Assembly (NCBI RefSeq): GCF_042453785.1
Contig: NC_091671.1
Location: 39,137,001-39,201,000, forward strand
DNA from: Malus domestica
Lineage: Eukaryota; Streptophyta; Magnoliopsida; Rosales; Rosaceae
Length of the DNA stretch: 64,000 nt
Direction: 5' to 3'
The stretch's first letter is position 1; each line of letters opens with the position of its first letter. The notes beneath the pieces are model-generated. The model was given only the letters and a program-made list of their open reading frames with translations. It was not told the DNA's origin and did not search any database. This document shows, piece by piece, positions 10,621 through 23,522 of the stretch. Position numbers and translations under genes: made by a program.

Positions 10621-12695
10621 CTACCACTGCAAATTAATGGCCAGGTCTAGTATCGATTCTACCAAGCGTATGGCACGCTGCTTTTCCTGCTGCTTCAACC
10701 TACTTGCAATGGCTTCAGGATCAAGCCCTTGTGCATTTTGTACCTCAATTTGCTCCGCCCGAATCTCTTGTAGCAATGCATTGACCTCCCTGACAAAGTC
10801 TACCCTCAGAAGAGCATCATCAGCTTCAACTGGTAGCCGGAGTGGTCCTTCATGCTGATCGAGAAGAAATATGACCGAATTAAGAAGTCAGAAAGGATAA
10901 ACTTGACTTATAAATAGTTACAAATCATGACTTCCAACATAAATCTCAATCTGCATATTCCCAACATACCTTATCGATGTCAAATCCTGCTGGAACAAGA
11001 ATGCTAAAGGGATCCTCCCGGGGGAAAGTTTCAATCATGCGCTTTTTGCATTCCTTCAGCCACCCTTCACCGTCAAAGCCATCATGCATATTCAAAAGAT
11101 CATTGAGCAGTCTCATGGCAGGAGTAGCCTCCCGTTTCAGAATCTCAGCCTAAAGAAGAATACGAAAATTTTACACAAGGATTTAGGGGGTATCAAGGCT
11201 AATCTAAACTAATTTTGTAAGATGTTCTCATATGAAACCATTGAGTAATAGCAAAAGCTTAAATTCTCCCACTGGTTATGAAATCAAAGTATAAATAGGT
11301 TGACAGCGGGTTCCAAAATGCTAAAATGAACAATTTCATGGCTAGAACTTAGAATAGGATGAGAGCAGCTCGTACCTCGACCCTTCTGTATAGCAAATCA
11401 AGACTTCTAATAACATCCTTTTCATCCTGTAAAAAGGTCATAAATACCCAAAACCAATAAGCTGGAGAGAGAGAGAGAGAGAGAGACAGTGACGACGAAA
11501 ATGTGATAGGTTATGTATAACATTAGACTGATCCAATCAACTTAATAGGTTGAGTTTGTTGATCTGGAGCAATCAGTAACCGCGGCCAGTTTGTAGACGG
11601 CAGCTACTGACTTTCTGGTTGCAAAACTTCATTTCTATATCTCTAAATCAGTTTCCTTAACAATCATTTTTTACCAAGCTAAATCAGTTTCTTTAGGAAA
11701 TTGTTATAGTCTCATCAACTCACATCACGTCGAGCGAGGTCAAGGCGATTCCATATGACCATCAAAACAAGTTCAGTCAGTTCCCCTTTCTCAGCAGCTT
11801 CCTCAATTTTCTGCATATAAATCATGAACCTCAATTAAGTACAAGTACAAAAACAAAATGCAATAAAGCAAACATAAGAAACTGAAGGCAAGCCATCACA
11901 GGTGAAAACTGAATGTCTTCCTAAAGACTAAGACCAATTTTAGCACAACGGGTTTTCTGATATCACCTCTTCCACTTCTTCAGCAGCTCTGATAAAGCTC
12001 GAAATCAGCTTCCGAGCATTTCGGACATCTTCTTCGGGATAATCCTTCAATCTCATGCCAATCTCCCTATACTCTTCAACCTTTCTTTCCTCCTCTTCGT
12101 CCTCCTCTTGACGCCTTCGATGCAGCTCCCTTGTTTTCTCCCTTTGCTGAGCTTGCCATTCCTAATTCAGAAAAAAAAAAAAAAGCTTACTTCCACTTCC
12201 AACATGAGTAAAATACAAAACTTTACACATATAATTACAGAAAAACTTGAAATTTGAGTACCCATTTGGACAAATTAAAGGAAAAAGGACACTCACATCG
12301 TCGTAGTACTCTTTGGGAAGACCTTCAAGTACTGGTTCTTCCTTTTTCATGCTCCTCCTCAAAACTGCCACCAAAAACCCAGAAAAAAGCATACAAATTC
12401 AGAAAAGAACAAGTTCAACACTGCCATAAAAAACCCAGAAAAAAGCATCAAAATTCAGAGAGAAAATGTTCAAAGCTCCAACAAAAAACCCAGAAAGCAT
12501 ACAAACTTATTAGAAATAAGAAGTTTAAATTTGAAAAATCAAGTGACGTGAGAGTGCTGAAAGGTTGTGCTATGCACCTGAAACATGTTTTGGCTTCAAC
12601 CGAGAGGGCCAGAGCCTTGCATGCGAGGAAGATGACGATGGCGTCTGTGAGAGTGGCAGCGCCGCGCACGTTAGCGGGAACCCCCTCGCTTCCAT
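10621..12695 (-). CDS. PAC: PALE CRESS, chloroplastic (plastid ribosome/rRNA-associated protein)
   Basis: Seven exons on the minus strand: 12578-12695, 12297-12364, 11967-12161, 11724-11810, 11376-11426, 10970-11149, 10621-10854. Phases match and the total is 933 nt (310 aa), close to the Arabidopsis protein. Recognised motifs are LPKEYYDDEWQAQQREKTRE, WNRLDLARRDDEKDVIRSLD, LLNDLLNMHDGF, FPREDPFSILVPAGFDID and the C-terminal QQEKQRAIRLVESILDLA. The N-terminus is rich in S/R and lacks acidic residues after residue 3, as expected for a transit peptide. The middle is a highly charged, E/R-rich coiled coil. PAC is a plant-specific nuclear-encoded protein needed for chloroplast development; it is known to bind 23S rRNA and to be required for 50S plastid ribosome accumulation. 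The start is the only in-frame ATG in exon 1. A GA microsatellite lies in the intron near 11465-11487. Confidence 0.95.
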
Positions 12696-13283
12696 TTTCT
12701 CTTGTTTTCACTTGCTGAGTGTTTAACTGGGCGAGACAGCGAATCGTCGTATATTTACGATTAGTTTTCGTAAGCGAATGTTTGTGTTTAATTTAAATAA
12801 AAATATTTAAAATAATTTCTAATCATAATGAATTGATAAAATTGACAGATATCTGAAATCCTCACAAAGGAATCCGACGAAGATCCTTATTCGTGTTTAC
12901 CAACTTTATGTTGGAAGCTCACGACAGGGGAGAGATTTGAGATAATATTAAAAATAGGCAGTGAGATTTCAATTTTCCCACAGTAATTTTTAAGGTTTTG
13001 AAATTTTTTCAATTTACAGATTTTAAATATTTAAATGTCTGTTAAATTGATAAGTTTTTTAGTCAATTTGATGCAAATGTGATTTACATGTTACTGTAAT
13101 TACCAATTTCATGATCATCGTGTCATCGGTTTGATGAGTATTCAAATAATTCATTAGACATGAGGTGTAAATTCATACAATTTCAAAACTTTAGGGGTAA
13201 CGTGAGATATTTAAAATCTCATGGTCTGTTTTGAAAATTACCCCAACCATGAAGGGTGTGAAATGTATTATTCTTTTTTCCAT
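12696..13283. other. PAC upstream region
   Basis: AT-rich spacer carrying the PAC promoter on the minus strand. No other gene or repeat was recognised. Confidence 0.5.
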
Positions 13284-13291
13284 TTTTTTAT

Positions 13292-13439
13292 GGGATGTGC
13301 TATTCACACACCTCTTTTTACTTCTCACACACCCTTTGTTAATTTTTGCACTTTGATCTTCTTTAATTCAGTCAATCCAATGGCCGCAAATTAAAAGGGT
13401 GTGTATGAAATTAAAAGGAGTATGTGGATAGCACACCCC
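13292..13439. mobile_element. Short TIR element (MITE), 148 bp
   Basis: The ends are imperfect inverted repeats (GGGATGTGCTAT left; the reverse complement of the right end reads GGGGTGTGCTAT). Both flanks carry TTTTTTAT (13284-13291 and 13440-13447), an 8-bp target-site duplication. The TSD is low complexity, but together with the TIRs it supports an hAT- or MULE-type MITE. Related sequence is seen near 21886-22160. Confidence 0.65.
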
Positions 13440-13447
13440 TTTTTTAT

Positions 13448-13899
13448 AAGATAAAAAAAGTGATCAGTTATTTTTGCTGCTAATCAATCGTCTATTTGGT
13501 TTAGTAATTTTCTTCATTTATTACTCGTAGATTATAACTTTGATCAACTTGATAATAGGATTGTAGAAAATTCTTTTTATAATTCCGTTTCATCGTTTCA
13601 AAAGAAAACTCGCAAGTAAGATAAAAGTGGGTGAAATAATTTCTGTGTCGTATTATTAACACTTCAAAATCATCATCATCATGTACCGCTTCTTCTCATA
13701 GTTGATTTATTTGGTTATTTTTTTGCTTGAGAGATGAGTGTTAAATGTTGTTTTATTTTCTATTTTTGAAGAAAAAAAACATTTGACTATTTCAAGTAAT
13801 CAAAATGTTGAGCACAAAAACTCTTTATTATTCAAAAGAAAGAGTCGTGCAGTTTACTTGAATGAGCTATATTTCTCCAAAAACCACAACAAGGAATAT
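13448..13899. other. AT-rich intergenic sequence
   Basis: No gene recognised. A plus-strand frame here continues into the adjacent hAT-type MITE and is not protein-like. Confidence 0.5.
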
Positions 13900-13907
13900 C
13901 GTACAAG

Positions 13908-14370
13908 CAAAAAAGTTCTAAAAAACGCTAAGCACAAACCGGACAACGAGCAGGAGCCTAAGCGAGTTCTTTTATTTTTATTAAATTTATATGTAACAAT
14001 AAAAACATATAAATAAGTTACTATTTATACAGTTATACTTAAAATATATAGTATTTTCACACACACACACTTGTATTTGAGAACATAAATGCAAAATAGA
14101 AGGATTTATAAATCATAAAGTGCTACAATGTTGATTGAATACATAAAATGAATAATGTACTATAAGTTATTTTACAAGAAAGAAAGTACACACTTATTTT
14201 ACAAGATAGAATATTATATTCAAACCCTTAACCAAAAAAAAATCAAATAAATAAAAACGCCTAGGCCGCCTATGCTGCCGCCTAGAGACTTCACTGATTT
14301 CCTAAACGCCTAGCCCCTAATTGGGGTGCTCGGCCTCCACCTAGTGCCTAGGCCGCTTTCTCAAACAGTG
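13908..14370. mobile_element. Non-autonomous hAT-type MITE rich in GCCTAGGC motifs
   Basis: The left end contains GTTCTAAAAAACGCTAAGC; the right end, reverse-complemented, begins CACTGTTTGAGAAAGC. The flanks are CGTACAAG (13900-13907) and CATACAAG (14371-14378), an 8-bp TSD with one change, as for hAT. The right half is rich in CGCCTAGGC-type palindromic words. The copy at 61033-61568 belongs to the same family and has a perfect 8-bp TSD. It ends about 120 bp past the MED33-like stop codon, so it may affect that 3' end. Confidence 0.7.
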
Positions 14371-14493
14371 CATACAAGACATACATGTCCGTTAGTCGTC
14401 TCTTCACTGAGAAAAACTTCTCTGCAACGGACAGCAGCATCCCCGTTGTAAGTAAGTTTTCCTCTGACGGACTCCTCCGTGCCTTGGCAACAT

Positions 14494-17400
14494 TCAGACC
14501 TCACATTCAAGTACTAGTTCAGCTGCTGCGCCCATGGCCTCAACGCCACCGAGTCCCAGAAGGGCCAGAGCCAATTCCTCCTCATTCCACTGTCGAAGTC
14601 CCTTGCTCAGCATCTTCAATATTTCCACATCAACTTCCAGTACCCACTTTTGCGTGCATGCCACCATCAAGCTCACAAATCCAGCTACATAGGCTCGCCA
14701 CATAGCCCAATCACAACCCAGTGATATTTTCCCGTCGAGTGCGCTTGCAATAAATCCCAAATGCCGCCCGAGAATCTTTGGTCGCCGCTTTGATGATGGT
14801 GATGCCGAGTCCACACCCCAAGCAAATGTCCCACAAAGCACTGCAAAGTAGGCAAGGGCATAACCACCCAACATGGCAACCATGCCACCAGATTCTTTGC
14901 CTTCCTGATCCAAACCACGGGTCGATATAAACCAAGAAGGCAAAGTTTCTCTGATCAAAGACTGAACTAAACTCGATCCGCCAGATATCCAAACTAAGGT
15001 GGCCCCAAGTGTAGCTGCAATCCTGACACGTGCCATTGCGGCAGCAAGAGAAACCTGTCCAAACCTCATCCCGTGCTTGGTCTTCCTCAATTTCTCCGCC
15101 CTCTCTCTGGGTAACCCGCAATTTGCGATATCTCTAACAGAATACATTAGAAGAGAGAGCACCTCTTCTGTCAGGAACATTACATCTCTGACAGATCGAT
15201 GCACACGCAAGTATAGAATTCCGGGGGCAACAGGAGAAATCCCACCAGAGAAATGGGAACCAAAGCCATGACCAAGGAGGGCACCCACACTGCCGTTGCT
15301 GTAAGCACGAGAGGAGCTTAGCCCGAGAGTAGATGTAAAGCAGCTCTTAAGAAGCTGGACCACAGCATCGCTGTTGTGGTGGAAGACAGTTTGAGAAGCA
15401 GAAAAAACCAGGTAGTCACTCCAGCGCTTTACCTTCTGGGCCCACAATGAGGCTACGATCGGATTGCATGGCCATGGGCAACCAGCAGCTAAGGAGTTCA
15501 GGGCTGGTCCAATCAGGGTGAGGGCACGTTCAGAGGCTCTATCAAGTTTATAAGTTATTGTGAGACTTATGAGAGCAGCAAATGGTAAGGGAAGCATAGC
15601 TGGGGCGCTCCCACCTGCAAGCAATAAATTGAAGGCCTAACAGTGTTAACATGACAACTATTAGAAGTTTACAGCATAAACTCAAAGCTCCAATTTCACT
15701 AGTCTAAAATTTGTTGGTCAATTCAAATATCGACAGAACACATTCACTTTAGATCATGAGTGACGGCTGAAAGAAGTTGGCTCGAACTTCAGAGGCAATA
15801 TGTCATGATTTTTCATATTACAACAATATAAGACATCTTGAAAAACAAAAAAGTTATTTCACAAAGTTGAATATAAGGACATACCAACTGTGAGGCTAGG
15901 CACATCAACACCAGTGGCAGCTAGAATTTTCTTTATCTGCTGCTCAACAAGTAATAAATTTGCAGCAGGGCTTGGCCAATCAGTTCCATTCATACAAGCT
16001 GGCTTCCATATTCCCCGTGTTACTTCAGCTGAAAAATAGCTTACCATGGTTCCCAAAGTTGCTGGAAGATAATCGGCAAGATCTTTCAGTCCTGAGATGA
16101 AGCATGCAATGAAGTTAACAAACCTTAACTCCGCATCTTTCTCAAAGGGGAGCTTTCAGTTCTGCTTTTCTATCAATGCATAAAGGGGATTCAACAAACC
16201 TGTAGCCAGTTCACGGGGAGAGAGTCTTCCATGGGCACATGCAGTAAGAGCAGCATCAAGGACAAATGGAGTTGCTTCAAGGATATCCCATGCCGGTACC
16301 TTGAGTCTAATAGTGGACTCATCAGTTCCCGATGCAGATGAATTACTACTACCTGAAGTTGCTGGAGTCAAGGGCTGACTACTTCTATTTATTTTTCTAA
16401 ACATCAGGGTCAGGAGTGTATCAACAATCTGATGAACGGGAGTCCCAGGTACAAGCCCAGATAGGGTAGAGCAAATACACTTTTGATGTTGCTGGTACCA
16501 GAGTTTCAGTTTCGGAAAGAAATCCAGGGTAATGGTACCTGAAGGGAAGGTGATAAATTTTGAAACTCTTCTGCTTTTTATTCGATCCATGGCTGAATTA
16601 CCAAAGGATGCTAATCGACAGTTTCGCAGCAACAAGAGGTATTCTGGACCACTTTGGCTTCCCACAGTTGGGTAGTCACCCATTATGTGTTCCAGAGGCG
16701 GATGATCAAATCTCCACAACCTCAATAGAAGTGTAAAAGCATTTGAGAACACCGCATGACATGAGAGTTCGTCCCCTGTTGTAGGTGTCCATGAGATATT
16801 GGGAACGCTTGAGCCAAAAACTTCGCAAATAGGCATCAATGCAGCTGCAAGTAGTGGAACCTAGAAGTGAATGACAAATAACGTTAGTTTTAGGAAAGCA
16901 TGAAGGCCTAGGGAAAATTTCATTTCATAACACAAAGACCTTTTTCAATCTTATCTATTTCAACAAGGGATCCACATACCAATCCCAATAAGGAGAAAAT
17001 CTGTACAGTATCTATAGATGATGCGCCAACCAGAAGGACATTAAAGAATGAAGCATAGCCGATCAAATGGCTATCACTCCCTGAGTAATCTGCAGGAACT
17101 GGAGGTGACAGCAATTTTATAATAAAAAGACAGGTGTGCTCCTGCGAAGGACAAAGAATTGAATAAGACTAACATGCAGTAGAGGCCAGCAGGAAGGAGT
17201 AAGGGAAGGAGAAGAGAGAAAGAGAGAGCCACCTGTATATTCCATCCACGAACAAGAGAAGCCCCGCAAAGAATGGTAGCAGTAGATATCTTCTCTTCAT
17301 CTGAACCATTGACTGCAATCTCATATATTTTCTCGATCTCTGCTAAGCTTCCATCAAACCATGAGCTTAAATTCAGTTGCCATACCACTGGGTAAATTTA

Positions 17401-20400
17401 CAAAATAGAGCATCTGATATACCTGGCTTCAGGAAAAAGAAGGGGGGTACCTAAAGATATGTTCTAGTCATTATTTGGTACCTAAAGATATGAGCTAAAC
17501 AGCGCTACAAACTCAAAAATCATGGACCCAAAATAGATGATTCCCACTTGGAATTCATGTTTATGTAGTGTGACTATCACTGCCTATCAATCGCAGCCCT
17601 ACTTACTTTGTTATGGCTAAACATACAAACAGACAAATTGTAGCAATGATACTATAGCATACCTAGAAGCTGGAGTGGCAACTAAAGCATTTGCCAGTGA
17701 TGGAGTTAGAGGTGACCCCTTCATTATTGAAGACCAAGCAGGCACTTGGCCTGGAACATTGCGTAGCACTTGGTTGCTGCGTACACTCACATAGCCTGGC
17801 CAAAAATATGCTGATGTATCTAGGATATTCCGCGCAATACAAGCTTCAACAATCAGATGCCGCAAGTTTCCCACTGCAAGTGCAAAATATTAGGATAGTT
17901 CAAGGAAATATAGATAAAAAGTATCAAGCCCCCATAAAAGAATTAAGGAAAGCATGAATGCGAGATAACCATGATGGGAAGAAACATAAACAGGACCAAA
18001 AGGAAAACTATAGATGTTAAAACAGAACAAAACCCTCTGAAGAATAAGAAAGGAAAACACAATTGATCCTGAAAGCAGAATTAGACAAAAACATAATAAT
18101 AATGGTAGACAAATGAAAGGTCTTAAACACCAAATCGAGAGCTATCTTATACCTTCTCAATAAAAAACTCCATCATACATCAAATTGCTGGGCTGAAGGA
18201 AAAATTAGTTTCTTACCACAATTTATTGGCATTTCGTTCACACTAATAGATTCGTGGTATCCATTACTGACTGTAAGGCCGGATCTGAACATTATAGCCT
18301 TAGCTGCAGCTTGATTTGCCACTGAACAAACAGACTGAGGTGGAGTCAACAAGGTCTCATAATCACCCAATCGCTGTAAGGAGGTAATTAAATCTCTGCG
18401 GCGCTTTCCAGGAGCTTGTTCCTTCCTTTGGTTAGTATGATCCCCTTCCATTTCCTCCATCAATTCAGCTTCCTCTTCTTCAATAATATTAGTAACCGCA
18501 AGTGTTGTAATACACAACAGCATGCATAAGCAGGTATCAAGACGAGGGACAGGTCCTTCTCTAGGATCCCTTTCCTATAAAACCAATCAAGAGGGAAAAG
18601 GGGATAAAAGGTCAATTGGACTAACACTTTTGAGGAATTTTTCTGTGCAATCAATCATTAGATATGGAAATTTCCAAATTGTTCGCATCAATTCTTACCC
18701 TTTGAACAAGCCGAAGAGCTGAAATCCATAAACCTAAAAATGCATTGTGCCATGTGGTGGCATTAACTGCCTGCAGAGCCTTCACTAAACCTGCAAGGTT
18801 AACTCAGATCAATATTCCTGGCTAGGAGTACTAGAATCTTATCAACTCTAGGTATGTACGATAGAAGAATTTAAATACAAAAAGTCGGCCCACACCAGTA
18901 AGGGATTCGACGGCACTAATTTCAGCTACTTCTGATCCATCCATAGCATCTTCAAGATACAGATCAATGGGAAGCCAAAAAGCAGATGAACTCACTCCGT
19001 GAGACTGACAGGCTGAAGACATTAAAGACCCAGAAGACAAGACAGCATGAAATTCTTGTTGTGAAATTGTTTTGCATTCCCGAGTCAGAAGTCGACGGCT
19101 ATCAGATGTCAGCTGTAGAAGACCCTCTGGAGTTATATGTTTCATAGTCCTCAAAGCTGACGAGTTTGCCGCAAGCACTTGCAGTTTCTGAACGAAACCT
19201 CCCCAGTGCGATGGCCTGAAAAGAAGAGGTGATATGTTTGGTATCTTCACCAATGATGCTTTTCAGACTCTAATATGAGATTTTAAACTAGTCAAATTGC
19301 ATCACACCAGCACTTGGCCAAACTGCTGTTTTCCCCCTTCTCCCCCACAAGCATGGTGTGACTAACAGAAAGATGCCCACTAACCAAAAAAGTAAATGGA
19401 TATATTTAAAAAAAGAAAAGTAAAGGTTAAGATCCTTACATATTTCGACGGGCCAAGTACAAAATCCTTGAAGTTACTTTGTTTTGCAGAAACTCCACAA
19501 TTATGTCAATAGCCATTGCAGTATTTGCTTTCTGCAAACCTTCATTTTGCTCACTTCTCTTCTCATTAAAGCAACCGTGACCATCTATTTCCATATCTTG
19601 TGGCCTGGTCGGCCATCTAGGCTTCTTATCTGGGGTAAGTTCCAGCAAACCTTCGTCATCTAGGGATGCATCAAGTAACTGCCATATGATTGAAAAGACA
19701 AACTCAACAATAAGAACTCCAGGTTCAGACACTTGAAGGCCATACTGCTGGGAAAGATGTAGAGCATCATCAATGGATTTTATGATCCTGCAATCGCATC
19801 AAAAGATATTATTAGAAATTATCATACAAGCATGAGACAGCAAAATGAAGAAATTACTGAGTTGACATAGATGGTGTTGAAAGGCTTTGGTTGGTTTGGT
19901 TGGTATTAGTTATAAAATTAACTTCTCTAAGATGAGCTGTTTCTTTAAATGGGGGACATGGGGGAAATGGAAAGGCAAAGGAGGCAAAAAAGTTCATCAG
20001 TAAAGAGCATTTCTTCAACAGAGGGTCAGGGAATCAGAAAGCACGAGACAGAAAAACCCAAAGAAATTACAAAGTAGACGTATATGCTGTTGAAACTTGA
20101 AAGACTTCGATTGGTTTATGACATTAAATTATACAAATAACTTCTCTATGAGTCATTGTTTCTTTCAAAGGGGCACTTGGGGGAAATGAAAAGGAAAAAG
20201 GGGCAAAAGAGTTCATCAATAAGGAGAATTTCTTTAACAGAGGAAAGGGGGGATCTGAACACCTTTGTGTAAACTGTCATGTTTAAACGAAAAATTAAAT
20301 TCTTGAACTCTTATTAACTATTGAGAAACCAAATAAAATACGCAATTTGCATTCCTATGTATTGGCAGGATTGGTAGCACCTAAGAGCGCATACAAGCTA

Positions 20401-21634
20401 AAAAATCAAGGAAAAACAACTAAGCACAATATCTCATTGTCAAGGACTTTTTTGTCTCCTGAAATGAAGCCATGAATTAAGATTTTGTTGTCAAGAACTT
20501 TTGCAATAATGGCACATGGTAAAACAAAATACAAGTTCAAGGAAGGCTTATTGGGAAATAATATTATACAACAAAAAGAGAAATTTGAAACTTACTTCTG
20601 ACTATTTGGTCCACTCAATTGAGAAGCAAATAAAAATGTATGTCTTTTAAGAAGTTCCATGTAGAGCCTATATGCTGCAGGGTGAAGCTGTCGATTTGGA
20701 ACAACCCTGTATAAAACAAGACGACAATAAACGTAAGTTTTAACCAGTAAAAGTACATTTTAATAACAACAGCTGATTAAGCATAATTCTAAAGGAGATC
20801 ATCCATCACACAAGACGGCACATGCATGAATTTTCGTCGACCAACACCAGCTCAGTCAAGAAACTACAGGCATGAAGACCTTAACTGCCTAAATAATTAT
20901 TCATTCAACAATATCTTTCTGAACCATTTTCAAAGCATCGTCCGCCATATGATGATGCATAATTCAGCCACAAACTACCAACTATAATGCCACAAAGCCC
21001 CAGAATTTCATTTGAACTTGTACAAAGACTATAACTTTACAAGTAACTCAGACATTTCGCAAAAGCCGATCCCCTAGTGCCATATAGTCAGGTTAACCAA
21101 TTCGCAAAATTTACCCGGCACGCGCATTTTAGTAACCATTCAAACCGAACAACCACACAGTCGAACATCGAAACGAATCAGATATTTCACCTACAACAAT
21201 CAACCTCCCACAAAATCGTAAATTGTAAATACTTCACAATCTCAGATTCTCGCTCTCCTATAAACAACATACTAAAAATAGTAACTTTAACCCAAAAATT
21301 GTAATTCGGTATATCAAAACGAATGTAATGAGGGAGTGAGAGAGTACTTGGTAGAGAGAAGGGAAAGGACGAGCATGGGAGGGACGATCTTGACCGTCAG
21401 GGCCTTCTCGAGGAACTTCCACGTGATGGGCACGTGATTGGCCCAGCATATGTGGGAGACGAGGAGGTGCGCGAGCTCGACGGAGGGCAGGGAGACGGAG
21501 GCGGAGGTGAGGCTGGAGCTGAGCTGGACCGCCCAGAGGAGCGGGTCACTGTTCTTGTCCTGCGCGGACTTGGTCAGCTGGAGCACCGAGTCCCACAGCT
21601 GACTCTGCGGCGGCTGCTGTACGAACACGGCCAT
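14494..21634 (-). CDS. MED33: Mediator of RNA polymerase II transcription subunit 33 (REF4/RFR1 family)
   Basis: Twelve exons on the minus strand: 21348-21634, 20596-20706, 19440-19787, 18896-19215, 18699-18790, 18217-18574, 17663-17873, 17233-17347, 16980-17141, 16200-16860, 15885-16091, 14494-15614. All phases agree; total 3993 nt (1330 aa), the expected size for MED33A/B. Landmarks matching the family are the start MAVFVQQPPQSQLWDSVLQL, MEIDGHGCFNEKRSE, HNAFLGLWISALRLVQRERD, NLRHLIVEACIARNILDTSA, LSPPVPADYSGSDSHLIGYA, CAHGRLSPRELATG and the last exon WISGGSSLVQSLIRETLPSW. MED33 is a plant-specific Mediator tail subunit; Arabidopsis REF4/RFR1 repress phenylpropanoid (lignin) biosynthesis genes in the nucleus. 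Gene-level assignment (33A or 33B) is not possible from sequence reading. The leader carries a CGT repeat directly before the ATG. Confidence 0.95.
19849..20245. repeat. Tandem duplication (~215-bp period) in MED33 intron 2
   Basis: Two diverged copies in the 808-bp intron share blocks such as GTTTCTTT, GGGGGAAATG, AGTTCATCA and TTCTTCAACAGAGG/TTCTTTAACAGAGG in the same order (first copy about 19849-20030, second about 20064-20240). No coding potential; probably a local duplication. Confidence 0.65.
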
Positions 21635-21670
21635 CGTCGTCGTCGTCGTCGTCGTCGTCGTAGTCGTAGG
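21632..21670. repeat. CGT/CGA trinucleotide repeat at the MED33 start codon
   Basis: About ten near-perfect CGT units on the plus strand abut the ATG of the minus-strand gene, in the leader rather than the reading frame. A GA/CT run follows at about 21690-21710. Both are typical polymorphic leader microsatellites. Confidence 0.8.
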
Positions 21671-21885
21671 AGGAAATTAGGGTTGCATTAGAGAGAGAGA
21701 GAGAGAGAATCGGAGGAACTTTTGCTTTATTGGATTAGAATATATTCCGACTTCGAATTTGTGTATGATTTGGAGAGTGAGGGAGGAGTACAGAAGGCGC
21801 GGTTGAAGTCAGTTTTGGAGGCGGGTATTACATTTTTCTCCGTTGACTTGACTGGTAAAATCGTCCGTGACGTGCATTTCTAAAA

Positions 21886-22160
21886 AGGTAGGGGTCTACT
21901 ATTCACCAATCTACTTTTCGGCCTTTCATATTTTTTTAATTTCCGATTGTCGAATTAATGAATTGAAGAATATTAAAGAAAAGAAGTTAATAAAAGGTAA
22001 ATGAGAAGTAAAAAGAAGTATGTAGATATCACACCTCAAAAGGGTGATGCTACCACTGTCCACACTCCATTTTTACATCTCTCATACCTTATTAATTTTC
22101 GATCGTCGAATTGAAGAAGATCAATGATAAAAAATTAACAAAAATGTGAATAGCACTCTC
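21886..22160. mobile_element. One or two adjacent MITE-like elements
   Basis: The stretch has opposed terminal words (GGGTGATGCTACCACTG near 22040 and GTGAATAGCACTCTC near 22147; GGGGTCTACTATTCACC at 21890 opposed by GATATCACACCTC at 22027). These resemble the termini of the element at 13292-13439. Exact borders and TSDs are not clear. Confidence 0.4.
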
Positions 22161-23513
22161 CAAATTGAAAAAGGGCACTTCATCGTGCAGCTAAGTTGAT
22201 TAGAGCGATGTCTCTTTTTCGTAATTTAAGAGTATAGGGTATGTTTGTGCTAGTCTTCTGTGTATGTTAAAATAGAATATCGCTCGGATAAAAATAATGT
22301 AAGATTATATTGTTTATGTGTATGTATCACTTGAATCTGCGGTCTCATCTTGTAATATTGTAGTTTGACGATCAAATACTTGATAACCCTCCATTTTAGA
22401 TATCATTTCATTTCTACAAAAGGGATATTGTGCAATCTTCGTATTTTTATTTTTAAGTATAAAAAGGTTGGAGTGCACGATAAGATTTTGGAATGACGAT
22501 AACACCACCCTTATTGAATTGTTAATTAAATGACTAAACGATTTTCCATTTGATTGAGATTTTTTATATTATTTTTAGAAACAATGATTATTAACAAATT
22601 TACTCAAAAATGACGATTTTGATTATCATATGACATTGCAAAATTGGAAGAACAAGAGAAAAGCAAGAAAAAGAAGATAAATATATTGTGGTAACCAAGT
22701 TTACTAGTGTGCACAATAATTTTATTTTTTAAAACATAGAAATTTAGATTTCAGAATAATATTTATTTTTAGAATATCAATAACAACATTCTTATTAAAA
22801 TTTTAATTGAAAAATCAAACGAATCTAATCTAATTGAGTTATTTTATTTTATTTTTAGAAGTAATGATTATTTTTAGAATTTACTAGATAATGACAGTTT
22901 CGATTATCATATGACATTGCAAAATTGAAACGATAAGTAAAAAAAGAAGAAGAAAGATAAGATAAAACTAGAAGGGCAAATTTAATTCCCCTAGCTCTGG
23001 TTGTCGGCCAAAGTTAAAGCATATGTGGTCTTTCAAAAAAAATAAAATAAAAGTTAAAGCATATGTGTTTACTTAATTTCGTTGTTATTTCGTTGTATGC
23101 CATTGCCTCTACATTTTGTCTTGGGATTACTATTTGCTTAAACTTTCACCCTTAATTGACAAGTGACTCGGTAATGAAAAGGTATAGTTGAAAAAGTTGG
23201 ACTAAAAATAAAATAATGACTGGGGCTCCGACCACATGAAAGTATTATATTACGATTAACTTTTTAAATTGGTCCTTGGATTTTTATAATTTTGGTCTCT
23301 AAATTTTATTTAACGTAGAGCATCAGAATTTTGACTTAATAAGAAGAGAAACTTTGTTAAAATTGTCCTAGACATTTCTCAAATCGAACGAGAGTAGCAT
23401 GGGATGAAACAAAGCAAAATACTTGCATCTCCTTTCGAAGCCTATAGTATATTGTCAAGGACAATTCTCAAATGGAACGCGAGTAACATGAGAGGACCAT
23501 GTATATCACTATT
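22161..23513. other. AT-rich intergenic sequence with a duplicated segment
   Basis: No gene recognised. Blocks around 22540-22660 and 22830-22950 are diverged direct repeats about 281 bp apart (shared core ATTATCATATGACATTGCAA). Otherwise plain AT-rich spacer. Confidence 0.5.
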
Positions 23514-23522
23514 ATAATGTTT

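Noticed and set aside
10637..10858. Plus-strand Cys/Ser-rich frame
   Set aside because: It is the antisense shadow of the last PAC exon.
14385..15271. Plus-strand frames opposite the last MED33 exon
   Set aside because: They are antisense shadows; the minus strand matches MED33 throughout.
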